From positions 62,001-126,000 of the forward strand of contig CAWJNE010000024.1 of assembly GCA_963844175.1 (NCBI GenBank): DNA of 64,000 nucleotides. Direction: 5' to 3'. Below are positions 42,670 to 50,661 of the stretch, in pieces (position 1 is the first letter of the stretch; each line of letters opens with the position of its first letter). Made by a program: the position numbers and the translations under genes. Origin of the DNA: JALZMG01 sp963844175 (GTDB lineage Bacteria > Actinomycetota > Acidimicrobiia > Acidimicrobiales > Ilumatobacteraceae). The notes below the pieces were generated by a model. It saw only the letters and a list, made by a program, of their open reading frames with translations, was not told the DNA's origin and made no database searches.

Positions 42670-43615
42670 GCCGATCGCCTCGCTCGCTCCGAAGATTCCG
42701 CTCGCTCGGCTGGGTCGGACAAGGCCGACCTGACCAGCCATGCTCGCTGCGGACGGGGGTCAAAGCGGTGTCGCGCCTGAGTCGATGGGCTCGCCCGCAC
42801 GGCGTCCGCGGAACGGGGTCCTCAGAGGCGGCGGTGAGGGCAGTGAGGAACTGGAGGACGGCCGGGGGGCCGGCCAGGCGATGGCGGGCGGCGGTGGCCC
42901 CGGGGCCGACGCGGATCGAGCAGCCGTCGTCGGCGATGGCGGTGAACACCTCCTCGTCGGTGCGGTCGTCGCCGACGAAGGCGATGTGACGGGCTCCGAA
43001 CTCCCGCTGCAACTCGGACATCGCCTCGGCCTTGCTCGTCGACCGGGCGAGCAGCTCGACCACACCGTGGCCCGGCTTGACGTGGGCGCCCGTCACGTCG
43101 GCTGCCCGCTGCGCCAGCAGCTCGGCCGACCGGGCGCCGATCTCGGGATGCGCCTCGCGCACGTGGAGGACCACGCCGGCCGGCTTGAGCTCGACCCACG
43201 CCCCGTCGCCGGCGAGGATGGCGGCGGCATCGGCCAGGGCGGCCAGCCGGTCGAGGCGCCGGCGCTCGTGAGCGCCGAGCTCGACCTCCCGCTCGTCGCG
43301 CCGCTCCAACCCGTGCAGTCCGAACATCTGCACCACGTCGGGGAACCCGAACCGACCGAGGTCCTCGACCGTGCGTCCCGACACGATGGCCACCGGCGTG
43401 CGGTCGGCCAGCGCGCCGACGGCCTCCAGCACCCCGGGCAGCAGTTCGGCGTCGTCGGCGTGAGCGACGATCGGCGCCAGCACGCCGTCGACGTCGAGCC
43501 CGACCAGCAGCGGCCGTTCCAGCGCCGCAGCCTCGTCGGCGACGGCGTCCGGGTCGTCGAACGCCGTGCCGTCCAGTCGCGACGACCCGCTGGGCGGTGT
43601 GACCGTGTCACTCAT
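42629..43615 (-). CDS. otsB: Trehalose-6-phosphate phosphatase with repeat-derived C-terminal extension
   Basis: Dephosphorylates trehalose-6-phosphate. HAD motifs are present: GLDVDGVLAPI (nucleophile Asp), VAIVSGRTVEDL, GVVLHVRE, KPGHGVVELLARSTSKAEAM and IAFVGDDRTDEEVF. The normal domain ends near residue 265. The remaining ~60 residues (RTPCGRAHRLRR, then a family-B repeat translated as GRPCPTQPSERNLRSERGDR) are not part of the fold. They run into the antisense strand of rnhB. The start overlaps otsA by 8 nt. Last gene of cbs-metB-otsA-otsB. Confidence 0.93.
   Translation of the reverse strand: MSDTVTPPSGSSRLDGTAFDDPDAVADEAAALERPLLVGLDVDGVLAPIVAHADDAELLPGVLEAVGALADRTPVAIVSGRTVEDLGRFGFPDVVQMFGLHGLERRDEREVELGAHERRRLDRLAALADAAAILAGDGAWVELKPAGVVLHVREAHPEIGARSAELLAQRAADVTGAHVKPGHGVVELLARSTSKAEAMSELQREFGARHIAFVGDDRTDEEVFTAIADDGCSIRVGPGATAARHRLAGPPAVLQFLTALTAASEDPVPRTPCGRAHRLRRDTALTPVRSEHGWSGRPCPTQPSERNLRSERGDRLRRAWVGRGGRSC
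42671..42750. repeat. Diverged repeat family B copy inside the otsB reading frame
   Basis: GATCGCCTCGCTCGCTCCGA (42674-42693), GATTCCGCTCGCTCGGC, then a hairpin-like GGTCGGACAAGGCCGACC in the place of the usual GGCCGG hairpin. It follows the rnhB stop by 4 bases. On the minus strand it has no stop in the otsB frame and is therefore translated. Confidence 0.75.
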
Positions 43616-44975
43616 CGCGACCCGGCGGCGCCGAGGCGGTCAGGTCGGCGAGGAACCGTTCGGCCCATCCCTGCACGTCGCTGCTGCGCACCACCTCGCG
43701 CAGCCGGGCCAGCCGGGCCCGTCGCTCGTGACGGTGCATCTCCACCGCCGTGACGATCGCCTCGCGCAGGGCCTTCTCGTCGTGCGGGTTGACGAGCACG
43801 GCGTCCGTCAGCTCGTCGGCGGCACCGGCGAACTCGGACAGCACCAGCACGCCGTCGCCATCGAGGCGGGTGGTCACGTACTCCTTGGCGACGAGGTTCA
43901 TGCCGTCGCGCAGCGGCGTCACGAGCATGACGTCCCCCGTGCGGTACAGCGCCACGAGCTCGTCGAGGGGGAGCGACTGGTACAGGTAGTGCAGGGCCGG
44001 GAACCCGAGCCGCCCGTGCACGCCGTTGATCTCGCCGACGAGCTGCTCGATCTCGTACCGCTCGTTCTGGTAGTGCTCGACGCCCTCTCTGGTCGGGGTG
44101 GCCACCTGGACCATCACGCACCGCTCGGTGTCCAGCGTCCCGTCGTCGAGCAGCGATTGGTACGCCCGCAACCGTTGGCTGATCCCCTTCGTGTAGTCGA
44201 GGCGATCGACACCGAGCAGCACGACCTCCGGTTCACCGAGCCTCGTGCGGTAACGGTTCGACCGCTGCCGGGTGGCCCGGCCGGCGGCGACCGCCTCCAG
44301 CTCCTCGACGTCGATGGAGATGGGGTACGACCCGACGTTCGGCTTGACGTCGAGCAGCTCGTCACAGGCGGCCAGGAAGTTGGCGGCGTTGATGCGGCGC
44401 TGGAACCCGACGAGGTCGCACGCCGCCAGCCCGGCCGCCACCTCCGTGCGCCACGGCAGCCGCATGAACAGCTCGACGGGCGGGAACGGGATGTGGAAGA
44501 AGAACCCGATCAGGACGTCCGGCCGCTGCTCCCGCAGCAGCTGCGGCACGAGCTGCAGGTGGTAGTCGTGGATCCACACGACGGCGTCGTCGGGGACCTC
44601 GGCGGCCAGCGTGTCGGCGAAGCGCTGGTTGACGGTCTGGTAGGCCTCCCAGTGCCGGAAGTCGTAGGTCGAGTCGCGCAGCGCATCGTGGTAGAGCGGC
44701 CACAGCGTGTCGTTGGAGAACCCTTCGTAGTACCCCTCGACCTCGGCCGCGCTGACCTCGACGGGGTGCAGGCGGACGCCGTCCAGGTCGAACGGGGCGG
44801 GAGCGTCGTCGGCCTCGCCGGTCCAGCCCACCCACGTGCCGCCGCTGGCTCGCAGCAGCGGCATCAGCGCCCGCACCAGCCCGCCGGGGCTGGGCGCCCA
44901 GCCGTACGGCGCCCGCGAGACCGGCAGGCGGTTGGCCGCGACGACCAGTGGCTTGTCGACGGGCACGTCACTCAT
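43608..44975 (-). CDS. otsA: Alpha,alpha-trehalose-phosphate synthase
   Basis: GT20 enzyme making trehalose-6-phosphate from UDP- or GDP-glucose and glucose-6-phosphate. The 455 residues show VVAANRLPVSR, SPGGLVRAL, GYYEGFSNDTLWPLYH, VWIHDYHLQLVPQLLRE, FFFHIPFPP, LGVDRLDYTKGI and LRDGMNLVAKEYV. Length matches OtsA. ATG 44975 overlaps metB by 4 nt; the stop overlaps otsB by 8 nt. Trehalose serves as osmolyte or carbon reserve. Confidence 0.97.
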   Translation of the reverse strand: MSDVPVDKPLVVAANRLPVSRAPYGWAPSPGGLVRALMPLLRASGGTWVGWTGEADDAPAPFDLDGVRLHPVEVSAAEVEGYYEGFSNDTLWPLYHDALRDSTYDFRHWEAYQTVNQRFADTLAAEVPDDAVVWIHDYHLQLVPQLLREQRPDVLIGFFFHIPFPPVELFMRLPWRTEVAAGLAACDLVGFQRRINAANFLAACDELLDVKPNVGSYPISIDVEELEAVAAGRATRQRSNRYRTRLGEPEVVLLGVDRLDYTKGISQRLRAYQSLLDDGTLDTERCVMVQVATPTREGVEHYQNERYEIEQLVGEINGVHGRLGFPALHYLYQSLPLDELVALYRTGDVMLVTPLRDGMNLVAKEYVTTRLDGDGVLVLSEFAGAADELTDAVLVNPHDEKALREAIVTAVEMHRHERRARLARLREVVRSSDVQGWAERFLADLTASAPPGRDE

Positions 44976-46159
44976 GCCGTCGCCCGACCTGCGTGGCCGT
45001 GGAACGCCAACACGTCCAAGGCTTGTTCGAGGTCGGCGATGAGGTCGGCGGCCGACTCGATGCCGACCGACAGCCGCAGCAGGTCGGCCGGCACCTCCAA
45101 CGGCGAGCCGGCGACCGAGGCGTGCGTCATCTCGCCGGGGTGCTCGATCAGGCTCTCGACGGCGCCCAGCGATTCAGCCAGCGTGAACAGTCGGGTCGCC
45201 GCGGCGACGCGCTTGGCCGCCTCGGCCCCGCCGCGCACGCGGAAGCTGACCATGCCGCCGAAGTCGCGCATCTGCGCCACCGCGGCTCCGTGACCTGGGT
45301 GCTCCTCGAGCCCCGGGTACAGCACCTGTTCGACCAGGGGATGACGAGCCAGCGCGTCGACCACGGCTCGGGCGTTGGCGCAGTGGCGGTCCATCCGCAC
45401 GGCCAGCGTCTTGACCCCGCGTAGCACGAGGTAGCAGTCGAAGGGCCCGGGGACGGCGCCGGCGGCGTTCTGCGTGAACCGCAGCCGATCGGCGACACCG
45501 TCGTCGGCGGCGGCCACGAACCCGCCGACCACGTCGCTGTGCCCGCCGAGGTACTTGGTCGCCGAGTGCACGACGATGTCGGCACCGTGGGCGATGGGCT
45601 GCTGGAGATACGGCGTGGCGAACGTGTTGTCGACGACGAGGAGCGCGCCGCGATCGTGGGTCAGCTCGGCCACCGCAGCCACGTCGACGCACGTCAGCAG
45701 CGGGTTGGTCGGGGTCTCCAGCCACATCATGGCCGTGCCCTCGGGCCAGTCGCGAGACAGCGTGGCGAGATCGGTCAGGTCCACGGCGTCCCACCGCATG
45801 CCGTACGGCCCCCAGACCTTGTCGATGAGGCGGAACGTGCCCCCGTAGGCGTCGTTGCCGAGCACGACCCGACCGCCCGGCGGGACGAGGCGCAGCACGG
45901 CGTCCTCGGCGGCCAGCCCGCTGGCGAAGGCGAGACCGTGGCCAGCTCCCTCGAGGTCGGCGACGCATGCCTCCAGCGCGGCGCGCGTCGGGTTGCCTGA
46001 GCGGGCGTACTCGAAGCCACGATGCCCGCCCACGCCCTCCTGGGCGAACGTGGTGGACAGCGAGATCGGTGTGACCACGGCGCCGGTCACCGGATCGGGC
46101 GGCTGACCGGCGTGCACCGCCCGCGTCTCGAACCCGTCGGCCGGGCGGGGATCACCCAT
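44972..46159 (-). CDS. metB: Cystathionine gamma-synthase/gamma-lyase (PLP)
   Basis: 395-residue fold-type I PLP enzyme. GFEYARSGNPTRAALEACVA, LAFASGLAAEDAVL, WLETPTNPLL, LLVVDNTFATPYLQQP and the Schiff-base Lys in VVHSATKYLGGHSDVVGG are all present. The family covers both cystathionine gamma-synthase and gamma-lyase; with cbs directly upstream, reverse transsulfuration (lyase) is likely. Overlaps: 8 nt with cbs, 4 nt with otsA. Order cbs-metB resembles the mycobacterial Rv1077/Rv1079 pair. Confidence 0.94.
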   Translation of the reverse strand: MGDPRPADGFETRAVHAGQPPDPVTGAVVTPISLSTTFAQEGVGGHRGFEYARSGNPTRAALEACVADLEGAGHGLAFASGLAAEDAVLRLVPPGGRVVLGNDAYGGTFRLIDKVWGPYGMRWDAVDLTDLATLSRDWPEGTAMMWLETPTNPLLTCVDVAAVAELTHDRGALLVVDNTFATPYLQQPIAHGADIVVHSATKYLGGHSDVVGGFVAAADDGVADRLRFTQNAAGAVPGPFDCYLVLRGVKTLAVRMDRHCANARAVVDALARHPLVEQVLYPGLEEHPGHGAAVAQMRDFGGMVSFRVRGGAEAAKRVAAATRLFTLAESLGAVESLIEHPGEMTHASVAGSPLEVPADLLRLSVGIESAADLIADLEQALDVLAFHGHAGRATA

Positions 46160-47549
46160 CGCGAGCCAGCGCCTCGAAGTAGCTCAGGATGTCGGTGCGG
46201 GTGATGACGGCGAGCGGACGCCCGCCCGCCAGCACGAGCAGCGCAGGTGCCAGCTCCAGGAGCTGGACCGCTCGCTCGACCTTCTGGCCGACGCCGATCG
46301 CCGGCAGCTTCGGACCCATGACCTTCTCGACTGGCGTCGTCCACAGCGACGGGTCGCGGCTCAGCGCCTCCATGACCTCCAACTCGTCGACGGAGCCCGA
46401 GACCTCGGCGGCGGCGAACGGCGGCGTGTTCTTGCACACCGGGAGCTGGCTGACGCCGTTGGCTCGCATCAGCTCGACGGCCTGGCGCACGGTCTGGTCA
46501 GGGTTGACGTACAGCAGCTCGGCCATGCCGGCGCGGGTGTCGAGCACCGCTCCGACGCACTGGTCGCACTCCAGGGTGAACCCGAAGCTGGCCATCCACT
46601 CGTCGTCGAAGACGCGCGACAGGTAGCCGCGCCCCGAGTCCGGGTTGAGCACGACCACGATGTCGTCCGGACCGGCTCGCTTGGCGACCTGGATGGCGGC
46701 GGCGACGGCCATCCCGCCGGAGCCGCCGATCAGGATGCCCTCGACCTCGGACACCCGTCGGGCGGTCAGGAAGCTCTCCTCGTCGCTGATGGCGATGACC
46801 TCGTCGTAGAGGTCGGGGTCCCAGGCCGCCGGGAAGAAGTCCTCGCCGACGCCTTCGACGAGGTACGGCCGCCCCGACCCGCCGGAGAACACCGAGCCCT
46901 CGGGGTCGGCGGCGACGATGCGGATGTCCGGGTTGCGCGACTTGAGGTACCGGGCGACGCCGGTCAGCGTGCCGCAGGTGCCGGCGCCGGCGACGAAGTG
47001 GGTGATCCGGCCCGCCGTCTGCTCCCACAGCTCGGGTCCCGTCGTGCGCTCGTGGGCCAGCGGGTTGTTCGGGTTGGCGTACTGGTTCGGGCGGAACGCG
47101 TCGAGCTCGGTCGTCAGCCGTTCGGCCACGGAGTAGTAGCTCTGGGGGTCCTCGGGGGCCACGGCGACCGGGCAGACCACCACCTCGGCGCCGTACGCCC
47201 GGAGCAGCGAGATCTTCTCCGGCGCCACCTTGTCGGTCATCACGAACACGCAGCGGTAGCCACGCTGGGCGGCGACGATGGCCAGGCCGACGCCCGTGTT
47301 GCCGCTGGTCGGCTCGACGATCGTGCCCCCCGGTCGGAGCAGGCCCTCCCGCTCGGCGGCGAGCACCATCTCGAGCGCCGGGCGGTCCTTCGACGAGCCG
47401 CCGGGGTTCGAGGTCTCGGCCTTCATCGCCAGCACGCTCGGGATCGCGTCGATCTCGCTGATCCTGGCCAGCCGCACCAGCGGTGTGTGCCCGATCAGGT
47501 CGAGCACGGACCCGGCGATCGCGGTGCCGGCCAGACGGTCGTCACCCAT
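46152..47549 (-). CDS. cbs: Cystathionine beta-synthase with C-terminal CBS domain pair
   Basis: 465 residues. The PLP-dependent core (about 1-320) has IGHTPLVRLARI, the PLP Lys in NPGGSSKDRPAL, TIVEPTSGNTGVGLAI, AGAGTCGTLTGVA and GGSGGMAVAA. Two CBS motifs follow (about 340-465: VNPDQTVRQAVELMRANGVS, and VERAVQLLELAPALLVLAGG ending ITRTDILSYFEAL). It would join homocysteine and serine to cystathionine; a cysteine-synthase role is possible. ATG 47549 gives the family N-terminus. First gene of the operon with metB, otsA and otsB. Confidence 0.95.
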   Translation of the reverse strand: MGDDRLAGTAIAGSVLDLIGHTPLVRLARISEIDAIPSVLAMKAETSNPGGSSKDRPALEMVLAAEREGLLRPGGTIVEPTSGNTGVGLAIVAAQRGYRCVFVMTDKVAPEKISLLRAYGAEVVVCPVAVAPEDPQSYYSVAERLTTELDAFRPNQYANPNNPLAHERTTGPELWEQTAGRITHFVAGAGTCGTLTGVARYLKSRNPDIRIVAADPEGSVFSGGSGRPYLVEGVGEDFFPAAWDPDLYDEVIAISDEESFLTARRVSEVEGILIGGSGGMAVAAAIQVAKRAGPDDIVVVLNPDSGRGYLSRVFDDEWMASFGFTLECDQCVGAVLDTRAGMAELLYVNPDQTVRQAVELMRANGVSQLPVCKNTPPFAAAEVSGSVDELEVMEALSRDPSLWTTPVEKVMGPKLPAIGVGQKVERAVQLLELAPALLVLAGGRPLAVITRTDILSYFEALARDG

Positions 47550-47620
47550 GACGGCGATGGTACGTGCTGATGGCCGCGCTCCTCGAAGACTCGTCGCTTG
47601 GCTGGGTCGCCGACCCGGGA

Positions 47621-48211
47621 TCAGCCCCGGATCAGGGCGACCACGGCGATCAGGGCCAGCACGGCGAAGATCCCGGCCGCCACGCGGCGCAGGACGTGCT
47701 CCGGCAGGACGCGCAGCAGGGCGCGCCCGGCGATCACGCCGATGCCGGCGACCGTGACCATCGCCGCCACGGCACCGACGAACACCGACAGCGCGTCGCG
47801 CTGGGAGGCGAGGCTGGCCGTCGCTAGCTGGGTCAGGTCGCCCCACTCGGCCAGGAACACGACGCCGAACACCGTCGCCGAGACCCGCCACCACGCCGTC
47901 GTCGACGCCGCGCGGCCGGTGGTGGCGACGAGGTCGGGGCCCTCGTCGGCCGACCGCCAGAGCAGGACGGCGCCGATGGCGAACAGCACGGCCACCGCGG
48001 CGCTGACGACGCGGTCGGGGAGCAGCCCGATCAACCGCCCCGCCACGACGGCGATGGCCATCTGCGTGGTCAGCGCCGACGCAGCGCCGATCCAGACCGC
48101 CAGCGGGCGCCGGTAGCGGGCCGACAGCACGATCGTCGCGAGCATCGTCTTGTCGGGCAGCTCGGCGACGAACACCGTCGCGAACGCAGCGACGACGGCG
48201 GCCGGATCCAC
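47621..48211 (-). CDS. GDT1/UPF0016 family cation (Mn2+/Ca2+) transporter
   Basis: 196 residues, six membrane helices in two repeats. Each repeat carries the acidic family motif: VAELPDKTMLATIVLSARYR (ExxDK-T) and FLAEWGDLTQLATASLASQR (ExGDxTQ). Bacterial members export manganese. GTG 48211 is chosen because the first motif then begins at about residue 13; a longer frame reads through an inverted repeat. No Mn riboswitch was recognised upstream. Confidence 0.9.
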   Translation of the reverse strand: MDPAAVVAAFATVFVAELPDKTMLATIVLSARYRRPLAVWIGAASALTTQMAIAVVAGRLIGLLPDRVVSAAVAVLFAIGAVLLWRSADEGPDLVATTGRAASTTAWWRVSATVFGVVFLAEWGDLTQLATASLASQRDALSVFVGAVAAMVTVAGIGVIAGRALLRVLPEHVLRRVAAGIFAVLALIAVVALIRG

Positions 48212-48229
48212 GACCAGCCAGTCAAACGG

Positions 48230-48275
48230 CGTTTGTGCGCCGACGATCGCCTGGGCGGCAGCCGGCGCACAAACG
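48230..48275. promoter_or_regulatory. 13-bp inverted repeat between divergent gdt1 and SWIM genes
   Basis: CGTTTGTGCGCCG (48230-48242) and CGGCGCACAAACG (48263-48275) are perfect complements with a 20-base spacer, 19 bp upstream of the transporter start. It resembles a paired operator or a leader hairpin. Arms of 13 bp with no T-run favour a binding site over a terminator. Confidence 0.45.
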
Positions 48276-48326
48276 CGGTGTTCGTGGCCGGGATGGCGAT
48301 GACACCCCCTCGGTACCATCGCGCTC

Positions 48327-49721
48327 GTGTCCGAGGAGGCCGCCGAACGCTGGACGATCGAGCAGGTCATCGCCGTCGCGCCGACGCCGGCGCGGTTCGC
48401 CGGCGCCGAGGGCGCGGCGGCACCTGCGCACTGGCTGGGGCTCGGCGCCGATCGGCGATCGCTGTGGGGGCGCTACCGGGGGTCGGGCCGCGAGCCCTAC
48501 GACACCATGGTCGACCACGAGCACGTGGCGTGGCGGTGCTCGTGTCCCAGTCGCTCCGTGCCGTGCAAGCACGCCCTGGCGCTGCTGACCATGTGGGTGC
48601 GCGGCCAGGTCCCGCCGGCGCCGGCGCCGCCCGCCGTGGCCTCGTGGGCCGATGGGCACGCGCGGCGGACAGCAGCGCGCGACGCCTCGGCGGCCACGTC
48701 GGCCCCCACCACTGCCGCAGGGCCGGGCGCCGGGCCGGATGAGCCCCCGCTGGTCGACGACGGCGAGCGGGATCGGGCCCGCGACGAGCGCATCGCCCGC
48801 CTGCACCACGGGTTGGTCGAGCTCGACCGGTGGCTCGACGACCGGCTGCGCACCGGTCTCGCCGACCCTGCGCTGGCCCGGTTCACCACGTGGGACGATC
48901 TCGCCTCCCGCCTCGTCGATGCCAGGGCCGGCGCGCTGGCCAACCGCGTCCGCCGGCTCGCCGGCGTCGTGGGTGCCCGGCCCGACTGGCACGAGGTCGT
49001 GCTGGCCGAGCTCGGCGTCCTGCACCTGCTGGCCGAGGCCGGCCAGCGGCTGTCCGACCTCCCGACATCGCTGGCCGACACCGTCGCCACTGCGTGCGGC
49101 TGGCAGGTTCGCCAGGCCGACGTGCTGGCCGGTGTCCCCGAGACCGACACCTGGGTCGTCGCCGGCCGCAGTGACACGCGCGAGGACCGCATCGAGGTGC
49201 GCCGCACGTGGTTGCACGGTCTCGAGACGCGCCGCTGGGCGATGGTGCTGTCGTTCGCCGCTTACCGGCAGTCGCTCGACGGATCACTGCCGGTCGGGGC
49301 CCGCCTGGTCGCCGACCTGCACCGCTACCCCGGTGGCTCGCTGCGCTCGCTCGTCGGCACGGTGCACGAGGGTCCGGATGGCGAGCACCACGCACCGCCA
49401 GCGTCGACGGTCGAGGCGGCCTGCGCCGACATCGGGACGGCACTGGCCGGCGAGCCGTGGACGGACCGGATGGCCGCGACGGTGCGCGCCGCCCCGACCG
49501 TCACCGCCGGTCGGTGGGTCCTCGCCGACCACTCCGGGAGCCTCGCCGTCGTCCCCACCGCATCGGGACTCGACACCGCCGTCGCCGCCTCCGCCGGTCG
49601 CCCCGTGCCGATCACCGTCGAGTGGACGATCGACGGCGTCGTGCCGCTGACGGTGCACCTCGTCGATCGCGCCCTCGATGTCGGGCCACGGGCCGATGCG
49701 TCGTTCGTGAGCGCGGCATGA
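48327..49721 (+). CDS. SWIM zinc-finger protein (first gene of MoxR/vWA module)
   Basis: 464 residues from GTG 48327. The SWIM finger CSCPSRSVPCKH (Cys71, Cys73, Cys80, His82) is preceded by MVDHEHVAWR. A ~45-residue Ala/Pro-rich linker then leads to a large helical/beta C-terminal region (about 140-460) typical of actinobacterial SWIM-family proteins. SWIM fingers bind DNA or protein. It leads a five-gene run with DUF5691, MoxR, DUF5682 and vWA genes, with stops and starts overlapping at two of the four junctions. Role unknown. Confidence 0.88.
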   Translation: MSEEAAERWTIEQVIAVAPTPARFAGAEGAAAPAHWLGLGADRRSLWGRYRGSGREPYDTMVDHEHVAWRCSCPSRSVPCKHALALLTMWVRGQVPPAPAPPAVASWADGHARRTAARDASAATSAPTTAAGPGAGPDEPPLVDDGERDRARDERIARLHHGLVELDRWLDDRLRTGLADPALARFTTWDDLASRLVDARAGALANRVRRLAGVVGARPDWHEVVLAELGVLHLLAEAGQRLSDLPTSLADTVATACGWQVRQADVLAGVPETDTWVVAGRSDTREDRIEVRRTWLHGLETRRWAMVLSFAAYRQSLDGSLPVGARLVADLHRYPGGSLRSLVGTVHEGPDGEHHAPPASTVEAACADIGTALAGEPWTDRMAATVRAAPTVTAGRWVLADHSGSLAVVPTASGLDTAVAASAGRPVPITVEWTIDGVVPLTVHLVDRALDVGPRADASFVSAA

Positions 49722-50518
49722 GCACGGAGACGGTCGCTGAGCACTGGCACGAGCTGGTGACCGCTGCGCTGCTCGGCTCGGACCGGCGCGATCCTCCGGA
49801 GCCACCACCCGGTCCGCTGGCCGACGTCGTCGCCGACGCCGCGTCACCGACGCCGTCGGCCCGGATGCTGACCACGGTCGCGGCGTGCGCCGCCGTCCGC
49901 CGTGCGGGCTTGCGTCCGCTCCCACCCACGCCGCTGCTGGCCGGGCCGGCGGCGGACGACCGGGCGATGGTGCCGCCGGCCGCCGCCCGGCGCTGGCGAT
50001 CGATCATCGCCGAGTGGCCGGTGCTGGAGGACGAGTGGCTGGCGCTGGTCGAGCAGCGCCGGTTCCGGCTGCCCCCGGACGTCCTGGTCGGGCTGCTCCG
50101 GCGCCACCAGCGCGACGCCGCCCGCGCGGCGCGAGTCGTGCGCATCGGCGAGCCGCTGGCCGGCTGGCTGCTCGATCAGCGCCCGGCCCTGGCCCCCACC
50201 GCCCGCCGTCCTGCGCCGCCGCCCGACCTGGGCGTCGACGGGCTGCCGGCGCTGGCCGTGCCGCCGGCGCTGCTCGCCCTGTTGACCGCACCACCCGACG
50301 AGATCGCCGCGTCGATCGCCACGGGCTTGGCCGACGGTTCGCTCGGGGTGACCCACCGGGCGGTGCTGATCAACTTCGTGGCCCGGATGCGGCCCGACGC
50401 CTGCCGCCCCCTCGCCGCCCGGCTGCGGGCCAGCGACAGCACCAGCTCCGTGGGGCTGGTCCACGCCCTCGCCGACCTGGCCGAGCAACGCCACCTCGCC
50501 CGCCAGGAGCTGTCGTGA
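49718..50518 (+). CDS. DUF5691-like protein, possibly shortened
   Basis: 266 residues. The opening HELVTAALLGSDRR followed by an Ala/Pro/Arg-rich helical body (LLRRHQRDAARAARVVRIGE, MRPDACRPLAARLRAS) fits the DUF5691 family that accompanies SWIM and MoxR genes. I recall members near 450-500 residues, so this copy may have lost its C-terminal half (uncertain). ATG 49718 overlaps the SWIM stop. The TGA stop is the first element of a 65-bp tandem repeat, so truncation by repeat gain is plausible. Confidence 0.65.
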   Translation: MSTETVAEHWHELVTAALLGSDRRDPPEPPPGPLADVVADAASPTPSARMLTTVAACAAVRRAGLRPLPPTPLLAGPAADDRAMVPPAAARRWRSIIAEWPVLEDEWLALVEQRRFRLPPDVLVGLLRRHQRDAARAARVVRIGEPLAGWLLDQRPALAPTARRPAPPPDLGVDGLPALAVPPALLALLTAPPDEIAASIATGLADGSLGVTHRAVLINFVARMRPDACRPLAARLRASDSTSSVGLVHALADLAEQRHLARQELS

Positions 50519-50660
50519 GCGAGCGTCCGGGCCGACCGCCCGCGCACTGGCTCGAGTGGACGAGCGAACAGGCGGCGTCGTGAGCGAGCGTCCGGGCCGA
50601 CCGCCCGCGCACTGGCTCGAGTGGACGAGCGAACAGGCGGCGTCGTGAGCGAGGCGGCGC
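50515..50660 (+). repeat. 65-bp tandem repeat, two perfect copies plus partial (family C)
   Basis: Units 50515-50579 and 50580-50644 are identical (start GTGAGCGAGCGTCCGGGCCG, end GAGCGAACAGGCGGCGTC). A third copy is broken at GTGAGCGAGGCGGCGCC, which runs into the MoxR GTG. The first unit contains the DUF5691 stop. Perfect identity indicates a recent duplication. Confidence 0.95.
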
Positions 50661-50661
50661 C

